From contig BBZN01000042.1 of NCBI GenBank assembly GCA_001304855.1, positions 1 to 38,335 of the forward strand: 38,335 nucleotides of DNA. Direction: 5' to 3'. Positions 20,373 to 28,311 of the stretch are shown one piece after another (the first letter of the stretch is position 1; every line of letters starts with the position of its first letter). Origin of the DNA: Clostridia bacterium UC5.1-1D2 (GTDB lineage: Bacteria; Bacillota; Clostridia; Lachnospirales; Lachnospiraceae). The notes beneath the pieces are model-generated. The model worked only from the letters and a program-made list of their open reading frames with translations, searched no databases and was not told the DNA's origin. The position numbers were made by a program, and so were the translations under genes.

Positions 20373-21453
20373 TCACTTCATATATTTTTGTACTTCCTCC
20401 CATACTTCCGGCTGCCATGTACCGGCCACCTCTTCAATGGCAGGCATAACCGCGTCTTTGTAGGACTGTTTATCCACCTCCACAATGGTCATGCCGTTTT
20501 CCTGCAGTTTTTCTGCCATCTCCGTCTCGTAATCTGCGGCCTCCTCGTCTCCCCACCGGCAGGCTTCGGCGCCTTCCTCTATGATGACGGCTCTCACGTC
20601 CTCAGGCAGTTCCTGAAGCCAGCTCTCAGCTATCCCAAAATGGAACAGTCCGTAGAGGTGCTCTGTTTTCATGGCATATTTCTGCACTTCGTAGTATTTG
20701 CCTGTATATACCAGCTCCAGGGTGCTTTCAAAGCTGTCGCATACCCCTGTCTGAAGGGCGCTGTACACCTCGCTGAAGGCAATGGGTGTGGGAAGCGCTC
20801 CCGCTGATTTCCATATGGACACCCAGGAATCAATCTCAGGAAGCCTCAATTTTACGCCTTTTACATCTGCCGCTGTGGTCATCTCTTTGTTCCCAAGAAG
20901 ATACCGGGCCCCACGCCTGCCGATTCCCACTACGCGTATATTGCCCTTCTCCATGCAAGCCTCTTTGATCTTTTCACCGACGGGGCCGTTCCAGGTGGAA
21001 AATACATCGTCCACATTCTCGTAAATAAAGGGAATGACTGTGGGATCCAGATCAGGAGCAAGCTGTGAAGTCATAACGTCTCCGAATATACTGCCCTGTA
21101 TTTCCCCTACCATAATCTGTTCCATGTTTTCCTTTTCTGCTCCCAGCTGGCGCCGGGAAAATACTTACGGTTACCTGCCCCTCAGTTCTCTCCTCCACCT
21201 TCTCCTTAAACCGCTCAATGGCCTGATTTTCAATGGTTCCGGGGGCTGTGTGCAGGGCGATTACCATCTCATATTCCCCTTTACTGGTCTCTGTCTTTGC
21301 CTCCGTCCCTGCCTCCGCCTGAGTCTCTGTCTGAGACGTCTCCCCGGCTTTCTGTCCGGCCGCCGTTGTCTCAGGACCTGCCTGCTTGCTGCCGCATCCT
21401 GCCACTACCAGCGCTGCAATCCCCATTACCGCTATCAGCTTAACTCGTTTCAT
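20373..21453 (-). CDS. dctP: TRAP transporter solute-binding lipoprotein, DctP family (frameshifted)
   Basis: About 360 residues after correction. The start ATG 21453 follows GAGGAGGG; residues 1-20 are a signal peptide with lipobox VVAGC, then a Thr/Glu/Gln-rich linker of about 40 residues and the DctP domain. The frame breaks near 21150-21155, where two bases appear to be missing; adding one C and one G gives IFPGGQLGAEKE, which matches the family's FPxxQLG motif. The ligand-contact Arg region is probably GVKLRLPEIDSW (TRAP binding proteins use a conserved Arg for carboxylates). The presence of Arg hints at a sugar acid or other carboxylate, but neutral ligands occur too. Confidence 0.92.
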
Positions 21454-21527
21454 TTTACCCTCCTCAACACTTGCCTTGCCATCAGTTTCGTCAGTTACCC
21501 AATACTTCTGTCTGCTTCTGCACCTCC

Positions 21528-22525
21528 TTAAATATTGTTTGCAGGCTTCCAGCCTGTCTCCTGAAGATTGCAGTCCTCGATTTCATTAAGAGCTGCAAGG
21601 ACAGGCCCCAGATTCTCCCTGAATCTCGTGTCAAGCCATGTATTAACTGTATCCTCCAGTTCAAACTGCCCTATGATTTTTCCCCCGATACATAAAATAT
21701 TGGAATCCAGGTGTTCTCTTGCATAGCGGGCGCCGGATTCTCCGGTGCACAGCGCAGCCCTGACGCCCTTAAACTTATTCGCCGCAATGGACATGCCTAT
21801 GCCTGTTCCGCAGATGAGCACCGCCCCACAGCCGGGGGATTCTTTTACCTTTTGCGCAGCCCTTGCGGCGTAATACGGATACCGCACTATCTCTGTGGAC
21901 TCCGTCCCCAGATCCACAACGTCTATCTTTCGTTCTCTGAGGATTCCCGTCACCCTTCCCTTGGCTTCAAAACCTGCATGATCGTTGGCAATATAGACTC
22001 TCTCTATATGTCCTCTCAAAGCCCGGACGTTTCCGCTTTCCCCTAAAGAAGACAGGATATCCGCTCCTTTAAACTGATGCTCCTCACCGCTGCGTATAAG
22101 ATTAACCGATATTGCATGGCGCCCGCCCTCAAATTCACTGTTAACCCAGGCCTTTACTATATCCAGGCACAGGTATGCACCCAGCGGCTTATAACCCAGG
22201 CACAGAATGTTGGAGTCATTATGGCGTCTTGTATACCTGGCAGTGGTGGCGCTTGTACAGCGTGATCCCCGCACCCCCTGAATTTATTGACCGTGACGGA
22301 ACCGCCGATTCCCCAGCTGTCGATGATAATCCCGCCGTCGGCAGCTCCCCCTGCCACCTTTTCTGCAACTGCCGCCGGAATCATTATCTCATCTGTTCCT
22401 CCATCCTCCCCCTTCCCGTCATCCACTGTGATGCATTGAATATTCTGCCTCTGCAAATAATCCAGCACGAGAGCCATAAGGCCCTCCCCTCCTTTAACCG
22501 TACCCACCGCCAGACGGTAAAACAT
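21528..22525 (-). CDS. Fused double-domain RpiB/LacAB-type sugar-phosphate isomerase (one frameshift)
   Basis: About 332 residues: two RpiB-fold domains in one chain (about 1-150 and 177-325), each about the size of a whole RpiB (near 150). One G is missing near 22275 (KFRGVRGSR). Domain 1 lacks the DHxGF loop (has VGTVKGGEG at 7-15) and the catalytic Cys loop (DSWGIG, 69-74, in place of CGTGIG). It keeps HND (102-104) and EGGRH (133-137). Domain 2 keeps DHAGF (182-186), YPYYA and CGTGIG (Cys239), but has EHLD for HND and no EGGRH. RpiB sites are shared between subunits, so the two halves look complementary, as in LacA/LacB. First structural gene of the TRAP operon. Substrate unknown. Confidence 0.87.
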
Positions 22526-22575
22526 AGAAACACCCCCCTTGTTTTCAAATCATTCACGCACTTTCTGTTAAGTCC

Positions 22576-22604
22576 ATATTACCACCAATCATTTTCTAAG
22601 TCAA
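22576..22604 (-). promoter_or_regulatory. Sigma-A promoter of the isomerase-TRAP-aldolase-kinase operon
   Basis: Minus-strand TTGACT (complement of 22599-22604), 17-base spacer, TAATAT (complement of 22576-22581), about 50 bases upstream of the isomerase start. It lies between gntR and the first structural gene. Confidence 0.75.
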
Positions 22605-22607
22605 TAT

Positions 22608-22633
22608 TTTTACCTTTAGATTTTTAGGTAAAA
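22608..22633. promoter_or_regulatory. Palindrome upstream of the operon promoter (candidate GntR operator)
   Basis: TTTTACCT (22608-22615) and AGGTAAAA (22626-22633) form a perfect 8-bp inverted repeat with a 10-base A/T-rich centre, just upstream of the -35 at 22599-22604 and downstream of gntR. Position and symmetry suit a regulator site; binding by the adjacent GntR protein is inference. Confidence 0.45.
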
Positions 22634-22648
22634 TTTTTTAAAAAAATA

Positions 22649-23422
22649 TTATGGCAAAGTGGCCAGGAATTTTTCTGCATTTTTTATCAGCTGCTGAAAT
22701 CTTTTTTTGGAACACTCGTCAATGGTGTAATCACCGCAGGCGCGGATGAGATGATTAGAAACCACCTGGCAGAATGTTTTGGGCTCTCCATTCCTTATAG
22801 CTTCAACAATTGCCGCATGTTCCTGGCAGTTAGTGTGGATAATATCCAGGCTCAGGGGCAGGCTGTTATTATTCATATATGTAAAATAGCTCTGCCGGTT
22901 GGTATCCAGCTGGCAATAAAGCTCGTATACCTTTTTGTTGCTGCACTCCTTCATATAACGCTGGTGAAAACTTGTTTCAAAACTGACCCATGTCTCGTAG
23001 GATATATTCTCATTGTTTTTAATGATATCTTCCATCGCTGCCTTTAAGGCTTCCAAATCTGCCAGAACCCTCTCATCCCTCCTGGCGTTCTCCAGAATCT
23101 CATCGGCATAATACAGCTCAAACATCAGTCTGGTTTCAAAATTATCAATAAACTCAATATTGGAATATTCCCGCACCACCATACTTTTTCTCGGAAGCGC
23201 CACCACATACCCTTCGGAAACCAGGCGGTTCAGCGCGTCCTTTATGGGAGTGTGGCTGACTCCCAGTTCTTCCGAGAGCTCTCTCACCACCAGGCGCTTT
23301 CCGGGGAGGTAGCGGCCGTTGTATATATTGGAACGGATTTTATCTGTCACCATATCAACAAGAGACAGATTAACGTATTCTTCCAAATTTACATTTTTAG
23401 TCTGATTCATCTTTCCTTCCAT
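22649..23422 (-). CDS. GntR/FadR-family (FCD) transcriptional regulator
   Basis: About 257 residues, intact. N-terminal winged helix (about 15-85) with the recognition segment VRELSEELGVSHTPIKDALNRLVSEGYV, and a C-terminal FCD ligand-binding domain with the metal-type His residues in FHQRY, HAAIVEAI and SNHLIRA. The start is ATG 23422 (MEGKMNQTK) or ATG 23410; neither has ideal spacing, since a GGAGGT lies 13 bases before the first. FCD regulators usually sense sugar acids or carboxylates. It heads the TRAP sugar operon in the same orientation and most likely controls it. Confidence 0.9.
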   Translation of the reverse strand: MEGKMNQTKNVNLEEYVNLSLVDMVTDKIRSNIYNGRYLPGKRLVVRELSEELGVSHTPIKDALNRLVSEGYVVALPRKSMVVREYSNIEFIDNFETRLMFELYYADEILENARRDERVLADLEALKAAMEDIIKNNENISYETWVSFETSFHQRYMKECSNKKVYELYCQLDTNRQSYFTYMNNNSLPLSLDIIHTNCQEHAAIVEAIRNGEPKTFCQVVSNHLIRACGDYTIDECSKKRFQQLIKNAEKFLATLP

Positions 23423-23467
23423 AGCAATGCCTGACCTCCATATGCATAATCCAATTTCGTAATTATA

Positions 23468-23624
23468 TGTAACTGTTCGGGACGGCGCATCTTCTTGCCC
23501 GGTTAATGGCCGGACAAGAAGCATCGGATGTCCATCCGATGAGAAAAATGGTACAAAATCATGCTTATAAGCAAGCTTAACGCCTGTTCTTGTACCATTT
23601 TTCCCGCCGTCCTGAACTGTTGCA
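23468..23624 (+). mobile_element. MITE-like inverted-repeat element, copy A (157 bp)
   Basis: Ends TG...CA with roughly 20-bp terminal inverted repeats, 17 of 20 positions matching (TGTAACTGTTCGGGACGGCG against TGCAACAGTTCAGGACGGCG). It is flanked on both sides by ATTATA (23462-23467 and 23625-23630), a likely target duplication. Inside are a CTTCTTG/CAAGAAG hairpin, a perfect ATCGGAT/ATCCGAT hairpin and a 14-bp inverted repeat (23543-23556 with 23590-23603). No coding capacity. Its left two-thirds matches the element at 32051-32155 in reverse orientation at about 80 percent. It sits just upstream of gntR. Confidence 0.75.
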
Positions 23625-23785
23625 ATTATATTAACATATTATTTTTAATGACGCAAGAATAGGCCCCAAAACTCCCCCCGTATTTTTACATGCAGGCTGG
23701 GAATCTCGCAAAATCAGGCGCAGGAGAGGTTCCCGGTCTACATTTACAAACAGGAAGGGCTCCTGCAGGCGCTTCCAACGGCGTC

Positions 23786-23829
23786 GAAAAATCCGGCCTG
23801 ACTCGTATCTGGACCGTCAGGCCGGATTT
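23786..23829 (-). terminator. Terminator after the ddl-DUF1934 unit
   Basis: A perfect 14-bp stem (23789-23802 with 23816-23829), loop of 13, and TTTTT on the minus strand. It lies about 70 bases past the DUF1934 stop. The remaining gap to element A (23631-23785) shows nothing else I can name. Confidence 0.85.
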
Positions 23830-23900
23830 AATGCATTCATATAAACAGTTTGTCATTGACCGGACCATTTTCCGGATTCATATGTGCTAAAACCTTACAT

Positions 23901-24322
23901 CTAAGGGCAGGACTGCACATCCACCCGGATGCTGCACTCTGATAAATGCTCATAATTGATATCCAGAGAATAATCGATATCCACTTTCAGACTGTCAGGC
24001 TCCTCGTCTATCCGTATCTTGTTAGCCTGTATCCCGACCACCATATCTCCCAGAGGGTGGTATAGCAGGACAGATTCTTTTTGTTCTTCTCGAACTGCAT
24101 GTGGGTGTTGGCTATGCCTTTCTTGATAATGTCCATACTGCGGCCGGACACTTTGATGACATTTTTCACTTTGCCCTCAAAGCCTTCCATTATCTCCTCA
24201 TAGAGGATGTAGTGTTTACCGTTCTTCTGGTAATAATCTCCGCGCACCACCATCTCCACATCGGAATCTTCCTCGTCTATCATCTGGACACCGCTGATGG
24301 TTATCAGCACGTCTTTTGTCAT
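23901..24322 (-). CDS. DUF1934 (YwiB-like) protein (one frameshift)
   Basis: About 140 residues after correction. Start ATG 24322 (MTKDVLITISGVQ) with an AGAGGAAG site. The calycin-like beta-barrel pattern is visible: VEMVVRGDYYQKNGKHYILYEE, a turn, NVIKVSGRSMDIIKKG, then SCYTTPLGDMVVGIQANKI and an alternating hydrophobic C-terminus ending VDVQSCP. One C is missing near 24056, where the frame changes at YTTPLGDM. The family is widespread in Firmicutes; its role is not established. It starts 17 bases after ddl and is probably co-transcribed with it. Confidence 0.8.
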
Positions 24323-24339
24323 ATTTCTTCCTCTTTCCC

Positions 24340-25398
24340 TTATGCATAGCGTTCCATGCCATGGGCCAGCAGCATTTCCACCAGCTGGTCCTTCTGGATT
24401 CCCCGGGCCTCCCACAGCATGGGGTACATGCTGATAGCCGTAAAACCGGGCATGGTGTTAATCTCGTTAAAAACTACTTCTCCGTCATCCTTTACAAAGA
24501 AATCCACGCGTGCAAGGCCGTATCCATCCACAGCCCGGAACACCTCCATGGCCGTCTGACGGATCTGCTCCGCCGCCCCTTCGGGCAGGTCCGGATCCAC
24601 TACCGTTCTGGATTCCTCATTAAAATACTTGGCGTCAAAATCGTAAAATTCCGCAGCAGCCAGAATCTCTCCCACTCCGGAAGCCATAACCTGCTGCCTG
24701 CCGCCGCCAAATACGGCGCATTCAACCTCCCGTCCGAAGATGGTTTCCTCCACCAGAATCTTGCGGTCATGATTTGCAGCCTCCAGAAGCCCTTCTATAA
24801 GCGCTCCCCGGTTCTCGGCTTTGCTGACCCCTCTGGAGGATCCCGCATTGGACGGCTTGATAAACACCGGATAAGAAAAATGTTTCTCCACCCGTGAAAC
24901 CACAGACTCCATATCTCCCAGCTGTTCTCTGTACACCGCCTCGTATGCCGCCTGACACACGCCCAAATCATCGGCTATAATCTTGGTATAAAGTTTATCC
25001 ATAGCCAATGCCGAGGACAGAACACCACAGCCACATAGGGAATTTGGCCATCTCCAGCAGGCCTGAATGGTACCGTCCTCTCCCAAAAGGCCGTGAAGCA
25101 CAGGGAACACCACGTCCGCCTTTACCTCCGTGATCTGGTTCCCGTCCCTTACCAGCACACACTTTTTCGTAGCGTCCGGCAATATAACTGCAGAAACTGA
25201 TCCCTCCTTCCATGCTCCACTCTTTACATCTTCAACAGAATCAGCCTTGATCCAGCGGCCGTCCTCCGTAATTCCTATAAGTAATAAATCATACCGTTCC
25301 CTGTCTATGTGGTTAATTACATTCACCGCAGACATGCAGGATACAATGTGCTCTGATGACTGTCCGCCGAATATAACAACTGCCTGTAGCTTACTCAT
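24340..25398 (-). CDS. ddl: D-alanine--D-alanine ligase (masked triple indel)
   Basis: ATP-grasp ligase making the D-Ala-D-Ala dipeptide of peptidoglycan, about 353 residues. I take ATG 25398 (MSKLQAVVIFGGQSSEH), with AAGGAGA 6 bases upstream. ATP-grasp elements are seen in YPVFIKPSNAGSSRGVSK, ILVEETIFGREVECAVFGG, DFDAKYF and FNEINTMPG. AKYF supports D-Ala rather than D-Lac specificity, and no van genes adjoin it. Between about 25022 and 25060 three bases are missing within some 35 bases (GG, CCC and GG runs), so the frame is kept but GTIQGLLEMAKFPYVGCG is scrambled. It forms a unit with the DUF1934 gene. Confidence 0.93.
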   Translation of the reverse strand: MSKLQAVVIFGGQSSEHIVSCMSAVNVINHIDRERYDLLLIGITEDGRWIKADSVEDVKSGAWKEGSVSAVILPDATKKCVLVRDGNQITEVKADVVFPVLHGLLGEDGTIQACWRWPNSLCGCGVLSSALAMDKLYTKIIADDLGVCQAAYEAVYREQLGDMESVVSRVEKHFSYPVFIKPSNAGSSRGVSKAENRGALIEGLLEAANHDRKILVEETIFGREVECAVFGGGRQQVMASGVGEILAAAEFYDFDAKYFNEESRTVVDPDLPEGAAEQIRQTAMEVFRAVDGYGLARVDFFVKDDGEVVFNEINTMPGFTAISMYPMLWEARGIQKDQLVEMLLAHGMERYA

Positions 25399-25437
25399 GT
25401 TGTCTCCTTTTATTCGCAAAATATGCGCCTTGATTAT

Positions 25438-25467
25438 GATTATAGTATAACATATGTGGCAATAATT
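25438..25467 (+). promoter_or_regulatory. Candidate sigma-F promoter for spoIIR
   Basis: GATTA (25438-25442), 15 bases, GGCAATAATT (25458-25467) resembles the forespore sigma-F consensus with one mismatch in each element. spoIIR is a sigma-F gene in Bacillus subtilis. The match is suggestive only. Confidence 0.3.
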
Positions 25468-25471
25468 ACAA
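25444..25471 (-). promoter_or_regulatory. Sigma-A promoter for ddl
   Basis: Minus-strand TTGTAA (complement of 25466-25471), 16-base spacer, TATACT (complement of 25444-25449), about 45 bases upstream of the ddl start. It overlaps the candidate spoIIR promoter on the other strand. Confidence 0.65.
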
Positions 25472-25512
25472 ACAGAAATTAAATTTGCTTCACTACAAGG
25501 AGGTTTCCACCG

Positions 25513-26153
25513 ATGAAATATAAAGTCAGCCTGTGCGCATCCGCACTCTGTTTTTTACTGCATTTCTTATTATCCTGTCATCCAGAACTGCCGGGGAGGA
25601 GGCTCTGGCCTCGCGCATTGCTCCGGAAATTCTCCGTTTCCATATACTGGCGGAGAGCAACAGCAGCCGGGATCAGAACCTGAAGCTGGGAGTTAAAGGT
25701 CTGGTGCTGGATTATGTCCACAGCCAGGCGCCTGAAGATAGTTCCAAGGACGAACTGATTTTGTGGCTGAATCATAACAGGGCCGGCATTGAATCCATGT
25801 CTGAGGACTGGCTTTCCCAACAGGGAGCCGACTACCCTGTAAAGCTGGAAGTAACCAGAGACTACTTTCCTACCAAGTCCTACGGAGATATGGTTTTTCC
25901 CTGCGGTACATATGATGCCCTGCGGATCACCATCGGACAAGGGAAAGGGCGCAACTGGTGGTGTGTTCTCTACCCTGCCCTCTGCTATACGGATCCGGTC
26001 CATGCAGTTGTGCCGGAGCCTTCCAAAAAGACCCTCTCCTCCCTTTTGGCGGAGGAGGACTATGACGCCCTTCTCCCCCAGGAAAGCCGGCCGGACAAAA
26101 AGCCGGAGGTACGCGTCAAGTTCCGTTTTTTAGAGGCGCTGGGTATCCAGTAG
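25513..26153 (+). CDS. spoIIR: Stage II sporulation protein R (one frameshift)
   Basis: Secreted forespore signalling protein that triggers SpoIIGA to process pro-sigma-E in the mother cell. About 213 residues after correction. The true start is ATG 25513 behind AAGGAGGT (MKYKVSLCASALCF); one T is missing near 25551-25556 in a T6 run, which hides the N-terminal membrane/signal segment. Family segments are IAPEILRFHILAESNSSRDQNLKLGVK near the start and FPTKSYGDMVFPCGTYDALRITIGQGKGRNWWCVLYP with the characteristic NWWCVLYP. Divergent from ddl. Shows that the organism is a spore former or descends from one. Confidence 0.93.
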
Positions 26154-26300
26154 CTCCTTAAGAGCCTCGTCGCTGACATCGATCCATACATCCTCTTCCT
26201 CCCCGCTCAGGCCCAGATACCGGGCCAGAGTCCGGGGATCGTCACTGTTATTCCAGCGGCTTATGTAGCGGTCGATCTCCTCAATTCTATCTCCCTGCAA
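26130..26300 (-). CDS. Small acidic protein, unknown function
   Basis: A 56-residue frame that starts at TTG 26298-26300 behind AGAGAGG and stops at 26130. The product is rich in Asp, Glu and Leu (QGDRIEEIDRYISRWNNS... then ARYLGLSGEEEDVWIDVSDE). The helix-turn pattern and the LARYLGLSxEE segment look like a genuine small Clostridia protein, but I cannot name a family. It lies 30 bases downstream of the gntR gene at 26331 in the same orientation, and its 3' end overlaps the end of spoIIR by 24 bases in convergent orientation. Confidence 0.6.
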   Translation of the reverse strand: MQGDRIEEIDRYISRWNNSDDPRTLARYLGLSGEEEDVWIDVSDEALKELLDTQRL

Positions 26301-26330
26301 GATACCTCTCTTTAAATGTGCCCTCTTCCA

Positions 26331-27038
26331 TCATCTTCTCCCCCGGCTGCCGCCTGTATTATCCTGTTCCTGCTCTTTTATATTGCGGGAAACCGTGATT
26401 TCCTGGTTATCGATGTGCTCTCTGGCTGCATTCTTTGCCTCTGCAATATTGCGGCTTTTAAGAGCAGCCAGGATGTGCTCATGCTCCACTAACAGCACCT
26501 GGCGTTTATCCTCGTCTTTAATGTATTCCAAGCGGTAACGGTACATCTGCTCTCTCAGGTTATTTAACATCTGCACCAGCTTGTCGTTGCCAGTTCCCTG
26601 GTAAATAAGGTCATGGTAATGTTCATCCGACTCAGCTATGGCCATGGCTTCTCCCCGGGAGATCGCCTCCCGAAAACGGCCCTGGACCTGCTCCAGCTCT
26701 CTCATATCGTCCTCGCTCATTCTCTGACAGGCCAGCTCAATCGCCAGTTCCTCCAAAGAGCGGCGCACCTCCAGAACATCCCTCAAGCTCTTCTCCGATA
26801 TCTTGGCAACTTCAGCTCCCTTTCTGGGTATCATCAGAACCAGTCCCTCCAGTTCCAGTTTGCGGATAGCCTCCCGGATGGGGGTGCGGCTTACGCCCAG
26901 CTTCTCAGCCAGCTGTATCTCCATCAGCCGCTCTCCCGGCGCCAGTTCGCCTTTCAGAATAGCCTGACGGAGGGTATTGAATACCACGTCCCTGAGCGGC
27001 AGATACTCATTCATGTTTACCTTGAAATTATTTTCCAT
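26331..27038 (-). CDS. GntR/FadR-family (FCD) transcriptional regulator
   Basis: 235 residues, intact. Winged helix at about 15-80 with EIQLAEKLGVSRTPIREAIRKLELEGLV and the following MIPRKGAEVA wing, then an FCD domain with DEHYHDLIYQGTGNDKLV and EHEHILAALKSRNIAEAKNAAREHI (metal/ligand His residues). Start ATG 27038 with AAGGGGG about 9 bases upstream. It follows ispE by 235 bases on the same strand; the gap holds two palindromes that could be its own operator. Its target genes are not apparent from context. Confidence 0.9.
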   Translation of the reverse strand: MENNFKVNMNEYLPLRDVVFNTLRQAILKGELAPGERLMEIQLAEKLGVSRTPIREAIRKLELEGLVLMIPRKGAEVAKISEKSLRDVLEVRRSLEELAIELACQRMSEDDMRELEQVQGRFREAISRGEAMAIAESDEHYHDLIYQGTGNDKLVQMLNNLREQMYRYRLEYIKDEDKRQVLLVEHEHILAALKSRNIAEAKNAAREHIDNQEITVSRNIKEQEQDNTGGSRGRR

Positions 27039-27189
27039 TGAATAATGGCCCCCTTCTTATAGATATATCTTATTGTCCCTATGGCTTTTATATTTGAAAC
27101 TATTTTCTTACAGGCTTTGGACCGTGTTGAAATCTGATTTCCGCCGGCTGTGGGCCGAACACAGCGGAGCTTGGGCTCTCATCCAGGCA

Positions 27190-27224
27190 GGCGCAGCAGC
27201 TGCGCCAAATGAATTGGGCCCAAT
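27190..27224. promoter_or_regulatory. Two palindromes between ispE and gntR
   Basis: GGCGCAGC-A-GCTGCGCC (27190-27206) and the 12-bp palindrome ATTGGGCCCAAT (27213-27224) lie next to each other, upstream of the gntR start at 27038. They could be a terminator-like stem for ispE (no T run) or operator sites for the GntR protein. Confidence 0.35.
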
Positions 27225-27273
27225 AACCGCAATGAGGGGCGCGCATATAACAGGAATAACGATTCAAACACAC

Positions 27274-28160
27274 TCAGCGCACGTTAAAAAAGTTTGTAAG
27301 GTATACCTGCTTCGCCAGTTCGGACTCTTTTCCGAACCGCAGCGCTTCATAGGCCTCCTGGGCTGCCTTGGGACTGATAAACAATCCGAATACCGTAGGG
27401 CCGCTTCCGCTCATCATGGCGTTGACTGCCCCGTAGTCTTTCATCACCTGCTCTATCTGGGCAATTACCGGGTATTTCTCCCCCGTTACCAGCTCCAGCA
27501 CATTGCCGAACTTCCCTGCCACATCCATCAGATCTCTGCGCTTGATAGCGGCCACCATACCGTCAATATCCGGGTGAGCCCCACGGCTTATTTCCATGGC
27601 GTCCAGGCTTTCATACACTGCCTTGGTGGACACGCTGATCCCCGGCTTGGCAATAAGCACCTGGCACTGGGGCATGGGCGGCAAAGGCGAAAGCTCCTCC
27701 CCGATTCCCTCAGACAGGGCTGTCCCCCTCATGAGGCAGTAGGGTATATCCGCTCCCAACGTCACCCCCCGCTTCATCAGCTCTTTGTTGGAAAGCCCCA
27801 GGCCGAACATCTTGTTGACGCCAAAGAGCACAGAGGCCGCATCTGTGCTTCCCCCTGCCATACCGGCAGATACAGGATGAACTTTCTCAGATTGATAGAA
27901 ACTCCCTGCTGAATCCCAAACTCTTCCATCAAAAGCTTTGCCGCCTTGCAGGCCAGGTTCTGCTCGTTGTTTGGAAGATAAAACAGGTTTGTCTCTATCC
28001 GTATCCCCGGCTCCCTGGTTCTGTAAAGATCGATGCTGTCATGAAGCCCTACGGTCTGCATAATCATCCGCACTTCATGATAGCCGTCCGCCCTTTTACC
28101 CAGCACATCCAGAGCCAGGTTAATTTTACCGTATGCTTTTAACCGCAAATGTGTTATCAT
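27274..28160 (-). CDS. ispE: 4-diphosphocytidyl-2-C-methyl-D-erythritol kinase (one frameshift)
   Basis: GHMP kinase of the MEP isoprenoid pathway, about 295 residues after correction. Start ATG 28160 (MITHLRLKAYGKINLALDVLGKRADGYHEV) with a GGGGAG site; the family signature AYGKINLALDV is at the N-terminus. The ATP loop PVSAGMAGGSTDAAS spans the frame break near 27888 (INLEKVHPV, one G missing), and MMSGSGPTVFGLF is the third GHMP motif. The spore-former context fits use of the MEP pathway in Lachnospiraceae. Confidence 0.95.
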
Positions 28161-28219
28161 ACCTATAGCTCCCCTTTTATGTATATTGTTTGTATTTCTG
28201 TTTTTATAATACATTATAT

Positions 28220-28247
28220 TGTATACATACATTGGCAGATTAATCAA
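28220..28247 (-). promoter_or_regulatory. Sigma-A promoter for ispE
   Basis: Minus-strand TTGATT (complement of 28242-28247), 16-base spacer, TATACA (complement of 28220-28225); a second TATAAT lies a few bases further on. About 60 bases upstream of the ispE start. Confidence 0.6.
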
Positions 28248-28259
28248 GTGAAATTTTTA

Positions 28260-28291
28260 TAAAGCCGGCAGATTTTTTTCTGCCGGCTTTT
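28260..28291. terminator. Terminator after the DUF624 gene
   Basis: A perfect stem of about 12 bp (28260-28271 with 28280-28291) with a T-rich loop, 20 bases past the DUF624 stop. The T-rich tail is better on the plus strand; on the minus strand it is T/A mixed. Confidence 0.6.
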
Positions 28292-28311
28292 ATTTTTCCA
28301 ATTATTTACTT

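Noticed and set aside
23468..23624. Terminator or riboswitch upstream of gntR
   Set aside because: The terminal inverted repeats, exact 6-bp flanking repeats and a second copy elsewhere in the opposite orientation fit a mobile element better.
24340..25398. Vancomycin-resistance type ligase (VanG/VanE)
   Set aside because: The omega-loop AKYF fits D-Ala specificity and no VanX/VanT/VanY-type or vanRS genes adjoin it.
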